Shown: positions 34,701 to 49,700, counted from the first letter of the stretch. The stretch is 64,000 nucleotides of DNA from Solea solea (GCF_958295425.1 NC_081136.1:18116881-18180880), one strand, 5' to 3'. The notes: generated by a model from the sequence alone, not told the origin. Made by a program: numbers and translations.

Positions 34701-37700
34701 AACAAGAACAACCATTAACATTACAGTGTGCAAGTATGGCAGAATCAGCACCTGTCCATTGTTTGTGGCAGCATGCTGGACTGAGCTGGTGAAGATGGCC
34801 ACTGCCAGCATAGTAGACAGCACCTCTCTGCTACTGAGATGACTGGGCAAACCTGAAATACAGTACACCCATCATCAACTGGACAATACTATATACATTT
34901 TTGCCTTAATGACTAACAATGTGGCGGAAAGGGGAATTCCGGCATTTTTTAAACCTGGGCCCTATTTTTATGTGTATTGTAAATAGTCCTTACAAAAAGT
35001 TTCATAAATGATCCAGTAGATCAATAGGCGGCAATAGCCGCAGTGTAATCTTACGGGGCCGTCGCCATTCTGAGTGATCTCCATAATAATCTCCACTTGG
35101 CAGCCCGTGGCCAAGTGGAAAGGGAACTTGACTTGTAACCGGAAGGTCGCCGGTTCAAATCCCCACCCGGCCAAAAAGGGCTGGGGTACCCCTGAGCAAG
35201 GTATCCAACTCCCAATGCTCCCCGGGCGCTACTCAGTGTGGCAGCCCACTGCTCCTAATTCTAGGATGGGTCAAAATGCAGAGGAATACTTTCCCTAAGG
35301 GGATTAATAAAATGTAACTTAACTTAATAAGTGCTTGTTTTCACCAATACATGGCTCAGATTGTTATAGTAGGAGTCCAGTAACATTACCAAGTCTCTTC
35401 TGTGAGTCGCAGCTATATTTCTGCTCAGCTGTGACGCATTCACAGCAGCTTTACAGTCCTTCTGAAAGTCTGTAAGTTTTGGGATAAAATGACTCACCAA
35501 AGCTGGGGAGCTCAGTGAAGCCTTCCTGTGACAGCTCTCTAAACCAGGCTTGGAGCTCCAGGTCCTGCTCCACCTCCTTATCTGACTGGTAGTAGAGGTT
35601 AACCATACCTGAGACAAAACTAAAGGAGGGGTAACAATAATTGACAGTATATCACATATAAGTGCATTATAGCTGTTGTCTTAGTGACTCATGGTGACTC
35701 ATGGTGATACACAGACCCGTGTATGGCATCCCACAGCATCAGACTGTAATCTCTGTAGAAATAGTTTGGAAGCTGGGACACTCCTCTGTCACTAAAGTCA
35801 TGGCCGGGCTGAAGGGAGCGGTAGGTCAGCACCTTGTACTCTCTCTGAGCCAGAATCAACAAGCCTTCACCACCTGTAGACACAACCTACACACAAGCGT
35901 CATCATTACCACAACTATCATTATAATCCTGCTATCGATGCTATTCACGTGTTTGGACGTGAGGGGCTTTTCTATTATACAGCGCTAGCATCTAACGATG
36001 TATGACATCAATAAAACCTTTATTTTATTTAAATTAGGGACACAATTGTGGTAAATTAAGTTTATATTTCCCCCTTAACTGCTGAACGGGAATCTAAATA
36101 CCACAACTTCAGACTCCAACATAAATTAACCTAAATATCTTGTTTATTTTATATGCTTTTATTGTGAAGTGTAATTGTTCTCTGGAGTAGAATGAGGAAA
36201 CGTTTATCACAAAGTTAAAAATGTAACGCTGCAGGTCTGGAATAATGTCACTGGTGATGTTTCCATATTCGTGAAGAGCACTCTTCAAATGATGTGAGAT
36301 TTTGACTATAATAATCACAGGTAAAGTATGTGCTGTCCACGTCACAATAAAATGCATTGTTATCCAATGAAATCCCACTCAAATGTGTTTCAGAGCTCCA
36401 TACCTGTTTGAAGATGCCATCAGCAGAGATGAGCTGAGTGCGCCCCCTAGTATTGATCTCAAGGGTGTAGCGCTGATGAGGGGCCAGGAGCTGCAGCAGG
36501 ACAACAAACACAATGAGTGTGTTAGCTACAGATGGGATGAGATGAGATGAGATTCAACTTTATTGTCATTACTCAAATACAAGTTACGGGTAAGGAAATG
36601 AGGTTTGCATCTCAAGTGCAACAAGCAGAAAGTGCAAGAATATGTATGTATATACTGTATGTACAGAAGTAGATTTTTAAAGAGAGTAACATGCAATGAG
36701 TATATATGGATGGGTGGATTTAGTGGGATGTTTTATGAATAAGTATACATATAGAAAAACAAATATGAATATAAATGAGCGCTATAAATACAATTATATT
36801 GATTATTATATGCAGATAAGGTGCAGTGAATACGCTATATTAATAGACATATGGATAAATGCTAATTTACAGAATATTTTACAGATTATGGACATATTTT
36901 ACAGGTTGATAGCTTATTAGAGGAATGGGCTCAGCACACAGCCCTGTGGTACGCCTGTGTTGAGTGTGATGGTGCTGGAGCAGGAGTGTCCTGACCTAAC
37001 AAATTGAGGTCTGTTGGTCAGAAAGTCCGTAATCCAGTGGCGGAGGGAGGTGTTGAAGCCCTGGGGGGTATTCCATCAACGTAGCTAAGAATTGCCAGAC
37101 TTAGGTGTAAGCTTGAAGCTTGACTAAGCTCCATCTCCCAATCTAGCTCCAAGCCGTTCCATCAAGTGAAATCAGCTGGCTCCACTTGACGCTTAGTCAA
37201 GCCTCAACTGTTAAGCCTCAACTTGTGCACGCCCACAGGGAAAATAAAAAGCCCATTCTAGTCGAGCGCGGAAACTGTGAAAAATGCCGAAAAGCAAGAG
37301 GAAAAGAACGTGCAGAGATGTTCTCTGCAGCGGAGCAAACCCTCCTCATGGAGGTATATGAGGATTACAGCCACATAATCCCAAAGAAGGGCAATACCGC
37401 GGCATTCAATAAAGCGAGGGATGTGGCGTGGCAGAATATTGCCGACAGGCTGAATGCGTAAGTGACAAAGAAAATGAAGTATTTCAGCATCATCATGTTA
37501 TATAAATCCTCCATCAAAGGGACAAAATATATGTACACAATAATCTACCAATTGATTTCTTGATGGTTTTTGTTTTAAACTAATCAATTATGTGGACCAT
37601 GAATATTATTAACTAATAATATTTTATTAATTAATATAATATATATTAATTAATAAAATATAATATTAATTAATTATTAATCATTATGAATGCAACCAAA

Positions 37701-40700
37701 TCCCTAAAATTAAAAGGAAAATCCCCAAAGAACAAAAAGACAGCCCTAATAAGTAACATTCATATGAACATAATTAAAATAGCATTATTGTTTCACTGCA
37801 ATTTATGTGAAATTCTCCATATTTTATCATTTGGCAGCCCTAGTTTTTGTGCTACTTCTGTATTTTGTCCCAGATGCTATATGTAGAATTGTTGTATTTT
37901 CATTTTATTTTATGTAAAGCACTTTGAATCAACTTGTGCTAAAATGTGCTATATAAAGTTGCCTTGCCTACATTTTTGATAATAATAGGCTACATTTAAT
38001 CAAAGTATTTTACATGACTCATCACATTTATCATACAATTGATGGTAGATAATTACATAACGAAATGCAATGTTGGTTATCATTCTATAGGAAATAATCA
38101 TATGACAGATCTATTGATTGTAAAAAAAAAAAAGTTATTTATCTAGAATCATTTTAGCAAATCAAGCAATACAATGGAGACGAGGACCCCTATTACAGTA
38201 AGTGAATGCAGGTGACAGCAAATCAATCATCTTATTGTGGTTTGGTGTACACATTCAATCTTTTATTTTCAATGCCTCAATTTCCTTTTATTATATTTTT
38301 TTGCTAATTAGTTTAATTTTGTATTTATTTGTGTCTTATTTTTTATTATATTTTATGTTGGTGATAATGTTCTTTCATGTACTTATATATAATATATAAT
38401 TATTAGTATAAATCATTTCTTTAATACATTTTATCATATATTTTATGTTTTACATATTATTTTATCATTACATGACAGTTGTGTGTCTCTGTTTCTGTCT
38501 ATTGGACATTCTTTGGACATAGATGGTGCTAAGCTTCACTTTTAGCCTGCTACAGACCAGGTTTGCCCGGCAGCATAAGTTACCATGGTTACATGGCTAG
38601 CATTCACATTAGCCACCTTGGTGGAACAGGGTTGAGGCTCAGATTGATGGAACGGAAACCTGAGCCACAGTTGTGGCTTAGCCATGGTTGAGGCTTAGCC
38701 AGAGTCAGTTTCCATGGTTACTGAGTTGGGGCTAATCTCAGCCTCTTTGATGGAACCGAACTCTCACTCATATTAGCCAGACTTGGCCATTTAAGCTTGG
38801 CTTTGCCTTTAGCCTGCTTTATGGAATACCCCCCAGGTCTCCAAGTTTGGTGTTTAACTTGGAGGGGATGACAGTGTTGAAAGCTGAGCTGAAATCAACA
38901 AACATCATTCTTGCATAGGTGTTATTGTTGTCCAGATGAGTGCAGCACGGTGGAGACTGCATCTTCTGTGCTCCTATTGCCGTGGTAGGCAAACAGGTAA
39001 GGGTCCAGTGTGGGTGGGAGGCAGTTCTTCATGTGTGCCAGGACCAGTCGCTCGAAGCACTTCATAATAATGGGTGTGAGTGCTACAGGGCGATAGTCAT
39101 TCAGGCACGTCCGGCTGGAGTGTTTCGGCACTAAGCACACGCCTGGGGGTGCCATCTGGACCAGCAGCCTTTTGGGTGTTGATGCGGCTCAGTGCAGCAT
39201 GGACGTCTGTGGGGGTGAGTGAGAGGGGCTGGTCATCTGCAGGGGGTCCCGTCGTGGTCTCCCTGTTGTCTCTATCGAAACGAGCATAGAGACATTTAGC
39301 TCGTTCAGGAAGGAGACATCTGTTGTTATTGGGGTGGAGTTGCTGGGTTTGTAGTCACTGATGGCCTGGATGCCCTGCCACATGCGTCTGGGGTCAGAGT
39401 TTTAGAAGTGTTCCTCTACCTTCTGCTTGTAGCAGAGCTTGGCCTTGATGAGCCTTGATGATGCCCCTCCTCAGGTTTGCCCTGGATGTGCTGTAGGCCT
39501 GTGCGTCACCTGATCTGAAGGCGATGTTGCGTGCTTTCAGCAGGAGCCGCACCTCCTTGTTCTTCCATGGCTTCTGGTTTGGGTATGTGGTGATCTGTTG
39601 CCATGTTGTAATACTGTCGATGGTGGTTTTTCCAGGACAGAGGACGTGTAGATGTTGATATCTGAGTGAGAACCACAGGTAGCCTGAGAAGCAAACATAC
39701 TCCAGTCTGTGTGATGGAACTTGTCCTGAAGTACAGTGTCTGTCCCCACTCGCCACACTTTGATGTTTGTCACTGATGGCTTCACAGGTTGGATGAGTGG
39801 GGAGTACTTGGGGACGAGGAACAATGAGAGGTGGTCTGACTGACCCAGGTGGGGGAGGGGAGATGTGGTATAGGCTCCTGCGATGTTTGAGTAAACATGA
39901 TCCAAAGTTTTGTTTCCTCTTGTATGGCAGGAAACATGCTGGTGAAATTTAGGGAGCACTGTCTTTAAGTTGGAGTGAGTGAGAAAGTGAGACAGACGCA
40001 CCATCCATCTTCATTTAAAGCCAAAAAGGAGAATGAACTGCACTTAAATGTCATTTAGTCTTAGTAATGTATGTATTAATACCATAATGATCCCGAATAA
40101 CATTATTAAATGTTTAGTTAAATATTAATTAACATGAGTAAAAGGCTTATTACATAATTTACTGATGTAAATGTATCCTTATTGTAAAGTGTTGAATGCA
40201 ATTCAACAACTCACTCTCACAACGACTCACCTCTTCGAGACTGCTTTTAATTTTTAATGGTTTTAACTTATTTGTCTTTTGTTTTTCATTTGTGCGCTTT
40301 TAATACAAGGTGACTTTGAGTTCATGAAATGCGCAATATAAATAAATATCAGTCCACTTTTCTCATAAAAAGAGATAAATCAGTGGTTCTCAATTATTTT
40401 CTGTCATGCCCCCCCCTAGAGGACAGACATTTTTTCACGCCCCCCCCCCAAAAAAATTTTTTAATACTATTGAGAACCTTTATTTATTTATCAGTATAAA
40501 CCACAGTATGAGTTGTCCCGGGCAATCGCAGTAACTGCAGGGTGATACAGGCTTTCACGTGAGAGTCTCCAAACACCACAAAAGTCTCCAATAACACCCG
40601 AAAATGTCGCTACATTTGTCGCTAGTCACTGTTGACAATAAAAGTCGCTAGGAGGAGTTGGAAGGAGGGAAAAAAGCAAGTTAATAACCACCATTGTCAT

Positions 40701-43700
40701 ACTTGTTTGATCTGTTATGTCTGTTATATTGTCTTGATTGTTATGTCTGACTCACTCAAAGAAAGTCTGGATCTGTTGAACATGCTTCAAAGTGGGATAA
40801 GGTGATCTTGCCTACTGTCACTTTCATTGAGTCTTTCAAGTAAAATTCACATGACTTAAAAAATAAAAGTAAATGCAGGTTAAATTCTCTCTGCATTTGA
40901 ACTAAATGAATGCCCCAAAATAACTAAATAAAATGGTTTACCTTATATATAGGGTGTACAGCAGGAAGCTGTCTCAGAGTAGTCAAACAAAACACCTCCA
41001 CCACCAGGTGAGTCCTGAGCAGGTGAGACAGCAACTGGAACACCTGAAACTCAGCGTGACGCACCCACATCTTAGCCAGCAGCCAGCTGAGGGACGGGTC
41101 TCTGGGTAGGAATATTGGCGTGTTCAGGCCCGGAGTCTGCTCCAGCTGTGGACCACAAGCACAAACGGTCTCTAAGTCTTTTGTTTTGGGTAATATATAC
41201 AGTATAGTATATATTCATATTCATTGTTTTCCACTTGGTTTTCACTCTCAATCAATCAAATGTTAGTTGTATTGTCCACATACAACCTAATCAACAAGGT
41301 TAAATAGGAATATGAAAACAATAAAAAAAGAAGAAGAAAAACTGAAAACTTGCTATATTTATTATTCATTATCGCCAACAGTAAAATACAGTGGTGTAAA
41401 TAGGATGAGCATAGTCAGCTACACACTTTTCACAGGAGGTGGATTCATTCCCAATAAGATCATTCACTCTCTCATCCGCCTCCTCCTCACATATACAGTA
41501 CTTCAGAGACTGGTATAGCCAAATTAGTTTCAGATGGAGTGAGAGATAAGTTGACTCTAAATATAATTATTATTATTTTTTTTTGTTGTTGTTGTTATTT
41601 GTTTCATTTTCTATGTAGCCTAAATTCCTCAGCTCCACTCAGATGTCAGTACGAACAGTAGAACAGTATTTCTCCAACAGAGGAAGCTTGCGCACCACTG
41701 GTACCACAGTTTGAGAACCATGGGATTAATCAATTATGAAAACAGTTGACGATTTATGATCAGTTGATGAATTATTCATTGCAGTCCTGGACATTTTTTT
41801 CTTCATTTGTTTGCTTGCTTTTGTTTTCTATCTTTAGATTATTTTACAATGAATTAATCTCAGATCGTTATATCATTTTAAATCGTATATTCTCAAGATC
41901 ATGTGAATAATCTCAAATGCTTAACCAGTCCCAGGTTTTTTGCTTGATTACTGCTGTTGCAATGAAACAATTTTATTTCTCAATGGCTGCACATTTGCAT
42001 TTGAGTTCATTCAGTGTTTCAGTACAAGTCTATGAGTTGTAGATGGGTGAAATGGTGGATTTACCTGTATAGCAATAGGTATGAGTCCTTTATCTGGATG
42101 TTGGTAGAGTAGACAGAGAGGAGCAGCGATGTACTGAGGTTTACCCCTGATGATGTTGCTGGGAATCCCATCCATGATGGCGTAGTCTAACAAGAAGATA
42201 TTACCCTTCTGGATATGAAACAATAATTGTTATTATTTAAAAAATGTGTTTATTGTCTTTACTCTAAAACAGTCAGGGAAGTGTCTGTGGTTTGTTCAAT
42301 GATTCAGTCATTCTCCTGTCATTGACATGTAAACAAAGTCCCTTTCTCCCATTTCTCTAAGTGAACAGCCCTAGAACAGGACAATTTCAGGCCAAAGCCC
42401 AAAATACAGAATCATTCACAGGTTTTTGATTTGGTTGATTCAGCCCACTTCAATTTCTCATGGACCTGTTTGAACAAGTATCTGTTTTTATCCTTTTCCA
42501 ACAGTAACAAAATGGAAATGTTTCATGTTTACATGGATCAGTCACGAGTACCAAACCAGGAAGTCATGATCGGATTGACAGTTTTTATGAACATCGATCA
42601 GCATATACCAGCCATCTCGTTTGGGATGAAGATCTAGTAGACTTAGTCAGTGCTGACTATGTGTCAGTACATCATACAAAAGAAAAGTAACTCTCACTTT
42701 AAATGTTAAAGAAAAAAAGCATACTGTATACAGTATAAATATACTCCAACTATGTTCTCCACCTTGAGTTCTTTGTCCAGGTTGGTCCTGGGAGGCATGG
42801 AGCTCTGCACCATGTCTGATGTCACAGGGAAGTTCTCTGGCAGCTTATTGCACTTCTGGATCATCCTTGGGTTGGAGCCATTCAAACACTGGTAGCCAAA
42901 GAACCAGTCCTCCCTCCAGTGCTCCATACAGTACTCTGAAAAAACAAACAGACAAATACTATTTGAGTCATGCTTGTTATTAAAGTCTAACTAAACCCCT
43001 AGGCCACCTTTTTTCAGATGTAAACCAGTGTTCATGTATGGTGGCCCTGAGAGGTCAGGGCGCTGCAAATATCACAACACAACACATTAAGAAAAAAGTG
43101 CTGCAAATATCACACAACGGAAGTGTTTCCAGGGGACACTTGAAAGTGATGCACACCCGACTCCACACCATGGATGTATTATAAGAACTGGATAGAACAC
43201 CGTCCCATTGGCTCCGTTCATTCCTATGGACTTGCTCACCCAGCGCATATGCCAAAAAAGTTTCTGACTTCCGGGTTTATTTCCGGGTTGTGCAGCCATT
43301 TGAGTATGCGCATTTCTCATAAAGTTTTCATACCATATGGTTCACTGACAGTAGAGGTCTCTGCTCCAGAGACGACACATGACCGCGCTTTGCTGTGCTC
43401 GTACACAGCTGTGACGTCACTCTGGGAAATAATATTTTTCTGGGCTTTTTATGCCCTATAGGAATGTTTTACAAATATGAAACTCCATGAATTAAAAATA
43501 TAGAATATAAAAATCCATAAAAGCCTATGTCCATGTCTCTTTTACTATTGTGGTCAATGGGAAAATTGCTTTTGTTGTATTTTCTGTTGCAGTACCACGA
43601 GTGGCCACCATGACAAAATTGTCTTCAAGGCAGAGGAGCCGGTGTTCTATCCAGTTCTTATAATACATCCACACTCCACACCTGCAGGGATCTCTCTGCA

Positions 43701-46700
43701 GTAAACAACTGCCGCCATGGTTGTCATGTTGTGGCCATTGAAACGATCCTGAACGGGTGGACAAGCAGGATCAGGACATCCGGTTTTCAAAATAAGATAA
43801 TAAATGAAGAATTTGTGATATCCAGGTGCTATGACAATACACTGCAACATCATTTCTGGGCATTGTTTCAATGCATTAACCATGGCTGTATCTAGTAATA
43901 CTATTTGTTGATCCAGCTGCAACTCTTAACAGTGTAGTGTCAACTATTGCAATTATGCAATTTGGGATAAAATCGGGGTTTCTACTGGTCAACAACCAGC
44001 TACTGTATTCAAATGTTGCCACTGGCTTTCTTTCCTCAACCCATTGTCTAATCAGTGCAAGGCTTGTTGTCCCAGACTCCTCCCCCTTAGATAAAGTCTG
44101 GAGCGGTCACTTTCACTCTCCACCACTTGAAGCCTGGTGTAATGGAGTCCTCATTAGGACTCCATTAACAATATTTGTCTCCAAATGCACAACATAACAC
44201 CAACACGCTGACACTGACATGGTCAAAAAATATTTCACAAACGTGGTGCTCATCACCTGGAGGTGTATATGCTAAAGCTCTACCCAGTGTTCAGACACAA
44301 AAACTACACACATGCATAAGTTGACCTGTGATAAAAAATAAAAGACAGAAAACACATTGTGGCTCCCACACTTTCCTCATTTCCTTCCGTCTCTTTCTTA
44401 CTTCTGTGTTTCTTCTTTCCCTCAGTTTCTCACATCTCTCACATCTCCATTACTGTTGTAATAACACATAATATCAGCCATATGTTGACTGACATGGTTG
44501 TTTATGGTGGTTTGTTTTCCTTGTTTATGTTGTTATCCTGTGAATCACTTTGAGTTTCATTGCCTTGCATGAAAAGTGCTGTATTACTCACCCAACCTGT
44601 CACGCTCAATACACATGTGCAATAACACTGTGCAATAATTGTGTCACTGCACTGCACGCTCATTTTAAACACTTTTTTTTTTACACTTTTCATATACGTG
44701 TAAATCCCAGTTTCATTGTTTATAGCATTGCTATTGAATTAGCATTGTTATTGCATTTCCATTTAATTAAACAACAGGTTAAGTAATTAAAGAAACAATT
44801 AATTATTAATTATTTGGCACTGTGCTGTAATAAGAAACCCTGGGGGGGAAAGGCATGCTAGATTCCAGGAGAACACGGCAGAGTTTTGGATATGGAATGT
44901 TGCAGTTCCTCAAAGACAAAAATATTATAAAAACAAGGTTTATATAGGATCAATAGAAACATAGCTGGTGTCGTTTTCCAAATCCCATAACACTGCAATT
45001 AGTTTTAATGTTATAATGACAAGCATTTCACCGAGAGCAGTTTGATATTCTGAAGGTTGTTCAAGCAGCACTTACTCACCAGCTAATGGACTTTTGAGCT
45101 TCCAGAAGATCCGTTTAAAATCGTCCAGGTCAGTCCAGGACTTTCCAAAGGTAATGGCCAACTTCTTCAGGGACAACTCCAGCAATCTGGTTGAAGGAAA
45201 AGTGCACCTGTGTTTCTGTGATACAGATCTGATCATATACTGAGATACTGTGAGAACTGTGGCACCATAAAGTCAGCCGTCACAAGTTTTCAGTGGTGTG
45301 CACAGACATTTGGAAGGGCAGGGGCAAAAGGGAAGGGCACCTACTGCGCGATACAGTTCTAAATGTCACAAGGGTATTGGAAGCCCGGTGAGGCAGGTAC
45401 CACTAGTATATCACTTCCCACATTCTCACTCATCTGTATATACCTATACAGGGACATCCTTTATAGCACAGAATCACTTTCTATCTCAGATGGACATATC
45501 CTATACAGCACTGAATATTGTTTCCTGTAAGGACAACCTTTGGGACACTGTTATGTAGGGAAAGTAGGAAAACAAGTTACAAGGCCATCTTATAGGGGCG
45601 CTGCATCACTTTTCTCCACATCTCTACAAATTAGGGGTGGAACGGTTCATTAAAAAAATCTGTCCCGGTCGGCACGCTTGTCACGGTCCGCGGCACATGT
45701 GAATCGTTCAGTTTATGACGCGCAACTTCTGCTCCCCGCAGCATTTAAACAGGCAATCAGTGAGAAGTCAGAAAGGGCAAAAGCCACAAGTAAAGCAATG
45801 GTGTTTATAGCGAAAGATATATAGCCTTATGCCGTGGTGGAGGATGCAGGATTTCAGCACATGATTAAAGTACTTGAGCCGTGGTATAATATTCCATCCC
45901 GCCGTCACTTCAACAACACAGTAATTCCTGAACTTTATGAAGAGACAATATGACGAATTTTCAAAGAATTGGCCGCCACAGTTCACATGGCTCTTACTAC
46001 AGATGGATGGACCTCCAGGGCCACTGAAAGTTTTCTAACTGTGACTGCTCATTACTCATTATATTAATTCGGAATAGAAAATGAAAAGCTCCGTTTTGCA
46101 GACCCGCCCACTTTATGAAAGCCACACAAGTGAGCATCTTTCTGGCACATTAGCATGCAGCGATATTGTCCATTAGGGCATTAGGGGGGAAATTGCTTCC
46201 TTGCCCCACCTGTGCACACCACTGCAAATTTGTGTAAGTTATGTGGTTGTTTGGTCTAGAAAAAAATCTTATATATAGATGACCTTCTAAATATTGACCG
46301 TGTCAGGATCACTAGTCCTCATGGAGACCAAAACCTGGTCCTATTGAGGCAGAACCCAATTGGTGACAGTTACGTTTAGGGGTAATGCTTAATTTAGGCT
46401 GTCAAAATGAATGTAAGTCAATGCAGAGTCCTTGAAAGGATTACTGGACTGCTGCTTGTGGGGACCTAAATCTGTTCACACAGTGGGGACCTGTCTTCCT
46501 TATGGGTACAAAAAGCAAGTCCCCATATTTATTAGACTATTATTATCAGGTTATGTTGTTGCCATTATAGGTATGTATTTGGGTTGGGCCAGTAGTCAGA
46601 GTTAAGTCTCTGGGAGATTCATGTAATGTCCTCTGAAGTAATGAAAGCCAGAATATGTGTGAGGACCAAAAACATTAGAAACTATATGGAGTGAGGACAT

Positions 46701-49700
46701 TTAGGCTGGTCCTCACATTCGGTTACCCCAAGCACATTGTGAGGGCTAGACTTGGTTTTAGGGTTAGAATTGGGTTTAGGTTAACGGTTAGGAATTTGGT
46801 AGTGACGTGAAGGGGCTAGGGTAAGTTTTGGCTTTTGCATTCGTGTTGAATATTCAGGGCCACCGTACTAGGAAAGGCATTATCTCCATGAGTGTCCTCA
46901 CAATAAATGTTGTGCAAGTGTGTGTGTGTATCTCTGTGTGTATGTCACCTACGCATATTGCAAGGAATGTTCAAAGTCACTCCTCTTTTCATTTTCAAAG
47001 CGTGCGTCTTGTGGTAAATCTGCTTCTGTTTTAGCGTCAACACATCTGGGGATCCCTGGAGCCCACGTTATCCATCTGACACACAAATATAATATAAATA
47101 AAAATTCAAATAATATTAACACATAAAACTTAAGAAGCCTCTACTGTGGAAACTGAAGCTTCATCTTTGTGATATTCTTGTTGTCACCGGTAAATGTTCC
47201 GTCTCTGCTGTAGCTCTGTCTTCCTGTGTGAAAGTAGCTGTGGTAAGGAGTCGTCCTTCAGTGTCTTAGCTGTGAAAACAGGAATATGTACTTTTAACAA
47301 CAGTTTAGACCAGTTCAGTGATCAGTGGCCCAATGCTTTAAGTCACATTTGTTAAACTTAAGGCCTGAGGACACAACCTGCCATACAATAGTATTAGGCT
47401 GTTCAATAGATACATTTGATCTCCAATGTGTTTCTTTATTTATGCTTGCTTGCTTTGTTCTTTAATAAATGATCTTATCTAGATTATAACATAAAATGTG
47501 TTTTTTGAACAAACTTATCACATTGACTTAATTCATTCATTCATTCATTATTCTTCTACCACATTATCCTCCACATGAGGGTCGCAAGGGGCGCTGGTGC
47601 CAATCCCAGCTGACATAGGGTTAAAGGCTGGGTACACCAGTCCATGTTTTTTGGACTGTGTGAGGAAACCAGGAAAACTGGAGAAAACCCACACAGACAT
47701 GGGGAGAATATGCAAACTCCATACAGAAAGGCCCTGTTCTGAAGGGCTCACAAATCGAGCACTCACTGATTTACTCACGTTTAATTGTACAATTATTAAC
47801 TACAATGTCATCAGGAAAAAATAGTGCTACAGTTTGTGCCTGTCTAATAATAATATTAATACATTCAAAGAGACAGTGCTATTTTATTTAACTCAGTGCC
47901 ATATCCGTTCTTTGCGCCTGTAGCCAGGTCTGGTGGTGGGTCATGATGGCAAGCCAGCCGGGCCTGCACCCAAATGGCACAGCCAGGCACAGCATGAAGA
48001 GGCAATGTGGGTCCCCCTTCAATTGGGCTCACCACCTGTAGGAGGGGTCAAGGAGGTTGGGTGGTGACCCAAGTCGGGGGGGCCTTGGCAGTCCAACCCT
48101 AGGCTGCAGAAGCTGGCTCTAGCCTAAGCTGGTGCTCGAGGTTGAAAGGTTCCATCTAGATATAGGTGGGCTCGCTTCAACACATTACATTACATTACAT
48201 TACATGTCATTTAGCAGACGCTTTTATCCAAAGCGACTTACAATGGAATTGAGTACAATCAGCCAGGGGTGGAATCGAACTTGCGACCATGATGTCTTTC
48301 GCACACAGGGTAGGGTCTTAACCACTGAGCCACTCCACCACTCCACCCCCCGCACACACAGCTTGGCTTCTGGTACCAGTCTCTTTGAGCCCCATAGCCT
48401 TGCTGCTCCCACCCCCATGGACTGTAATATTGCAATATTGCACATAAATCTTGAATCCCTTGGGAAGTGGGGAGTACTGAGGCAGTAATGCGCACCAGAT
48501 TCCTTGATAAGGACCATTCGGTCCCTGTACAACTGGTGTCAGAGCTTGGTCCGCCCTGCTGGCTGTAAATCAGATCTGTTTCCAGTGAGGATTAGATTCT
48601 GCCAGGGCTGCCCTTTGTCACTGATTCTTTTTTATGGACAGAATTTCTAGACACAGCCAGTTGTTGAGGGGGTCCAATGGTTGGTAGACTCAGGATTGGG
48701 TCTCTGCTTTTTGCAGATGTTGTGGTCCTGTTTGCTTCATCAGGCCCTGAGCTTTAACTCTGACTGGAGCAGTTCACAGCCAGGTGTGAAGCGACTGGGA
48801 TGATCAGCACCTCCAAATCCGAGACCATGGTCCTAAGCAAGAAAAGGGTGGAGAGCCCTCTCCTTGTCGGGAGTGAGATCCTGCCCCAAGTGGAGGAGTT
48901 CATGTATCTCAGGGTCTTGTTCACTAGTGGGGGAAGAATGGAGCAGGAGATCGACAGGCAGATCAGTGCAGTGACCGGAGTAATGTGGGCTCTGCATTGG
49001 TCTGTCATGGTGGCGAAGGACCTGAGCCGAAAGGCACGTCTCACTGGGAGGAGGCCCTCTGGATTTCCCCGGAAGAGATGGACAAAGTGGCCGGGGAGAG
49101 GGAAGCCTGGCCTTCTCTACTCAAGCTGCTGCCTCTGTGACCCAACCTCGGATAAGTGGTAGAAGATGGATGGATGAATAGATTAAACCTTATTGATCCC
49201 ATAGTGGGAAAACTCACTTTTAAAGCAGGTCACAAAAATGGTATAAATTAGCTTTCCACTCACTGAGGTTTCTACATATGTGTACTCATATTAGCAAAAA
49301 CCCAGTGTGAATGACAGGAGTGTGTAGCCTCCTACCTTTTCCCTCTCTTAACTCCACTTTGACATCTCCTACAAACCATCGGTAACAGGGGAAAGTCAGT
49401 TTGTCTCCACCTGGAGTCTCCACTGTGACATAGCAACAGAACCAGTTGTCTTCCACCCAGTACCTTTCTTTCTCCAGTCTGACCAGTAGCAATGAGCCTA
49501 CAGGGGACAAAGTGGTCACCTTGTACTGGTCCACCTGGTGGATGAAGACAGAAAGATGTGATTGTAGAAAGATTTGGAAGTACAATCAACCTTGTGTGTC
49601 TTCCATGGAAACATTGCCTAGACTATTCACACATCATCCGTATATTTTTAACAAGACCATTTTCTGCTAAATTTAGTTGGCAGGTTACAGTGTGACCACA

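Larger units (their letters stand above)
36535..40015 (-). pseudogene. 5'-truncated non-LTR retrotransposon (CR1/Rex1/L2-type), interrupted by a DNA transposon
   Basis: Minus-strand frames at 40004-39537 encode the C-terminal part of an endonuclease ([28 protein letters not shown]). Frames at 39155-38922 encode early reverse-transcriptase blocks ([34 protein letters not shown]). Several frameshifts make it inactive. The 3' part resumes beyond a transposon insertion at 37062-38838 and ends near 36541 ('caactttattgtcatt' inverse tail). It sits in the intron between lipoxygenase exons 8 and 9. The clade is not certain. Confidence 0.85.

Noticed and set aside
40380..41710. Possible hAT element bounded by 'cagtggttctcaa' and 'tttgagaacca'
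   Set aside because: It would enclose lipoxygenase exon 8; the two ends are more likely solo termini of unrelated copies of a common fish repeat.
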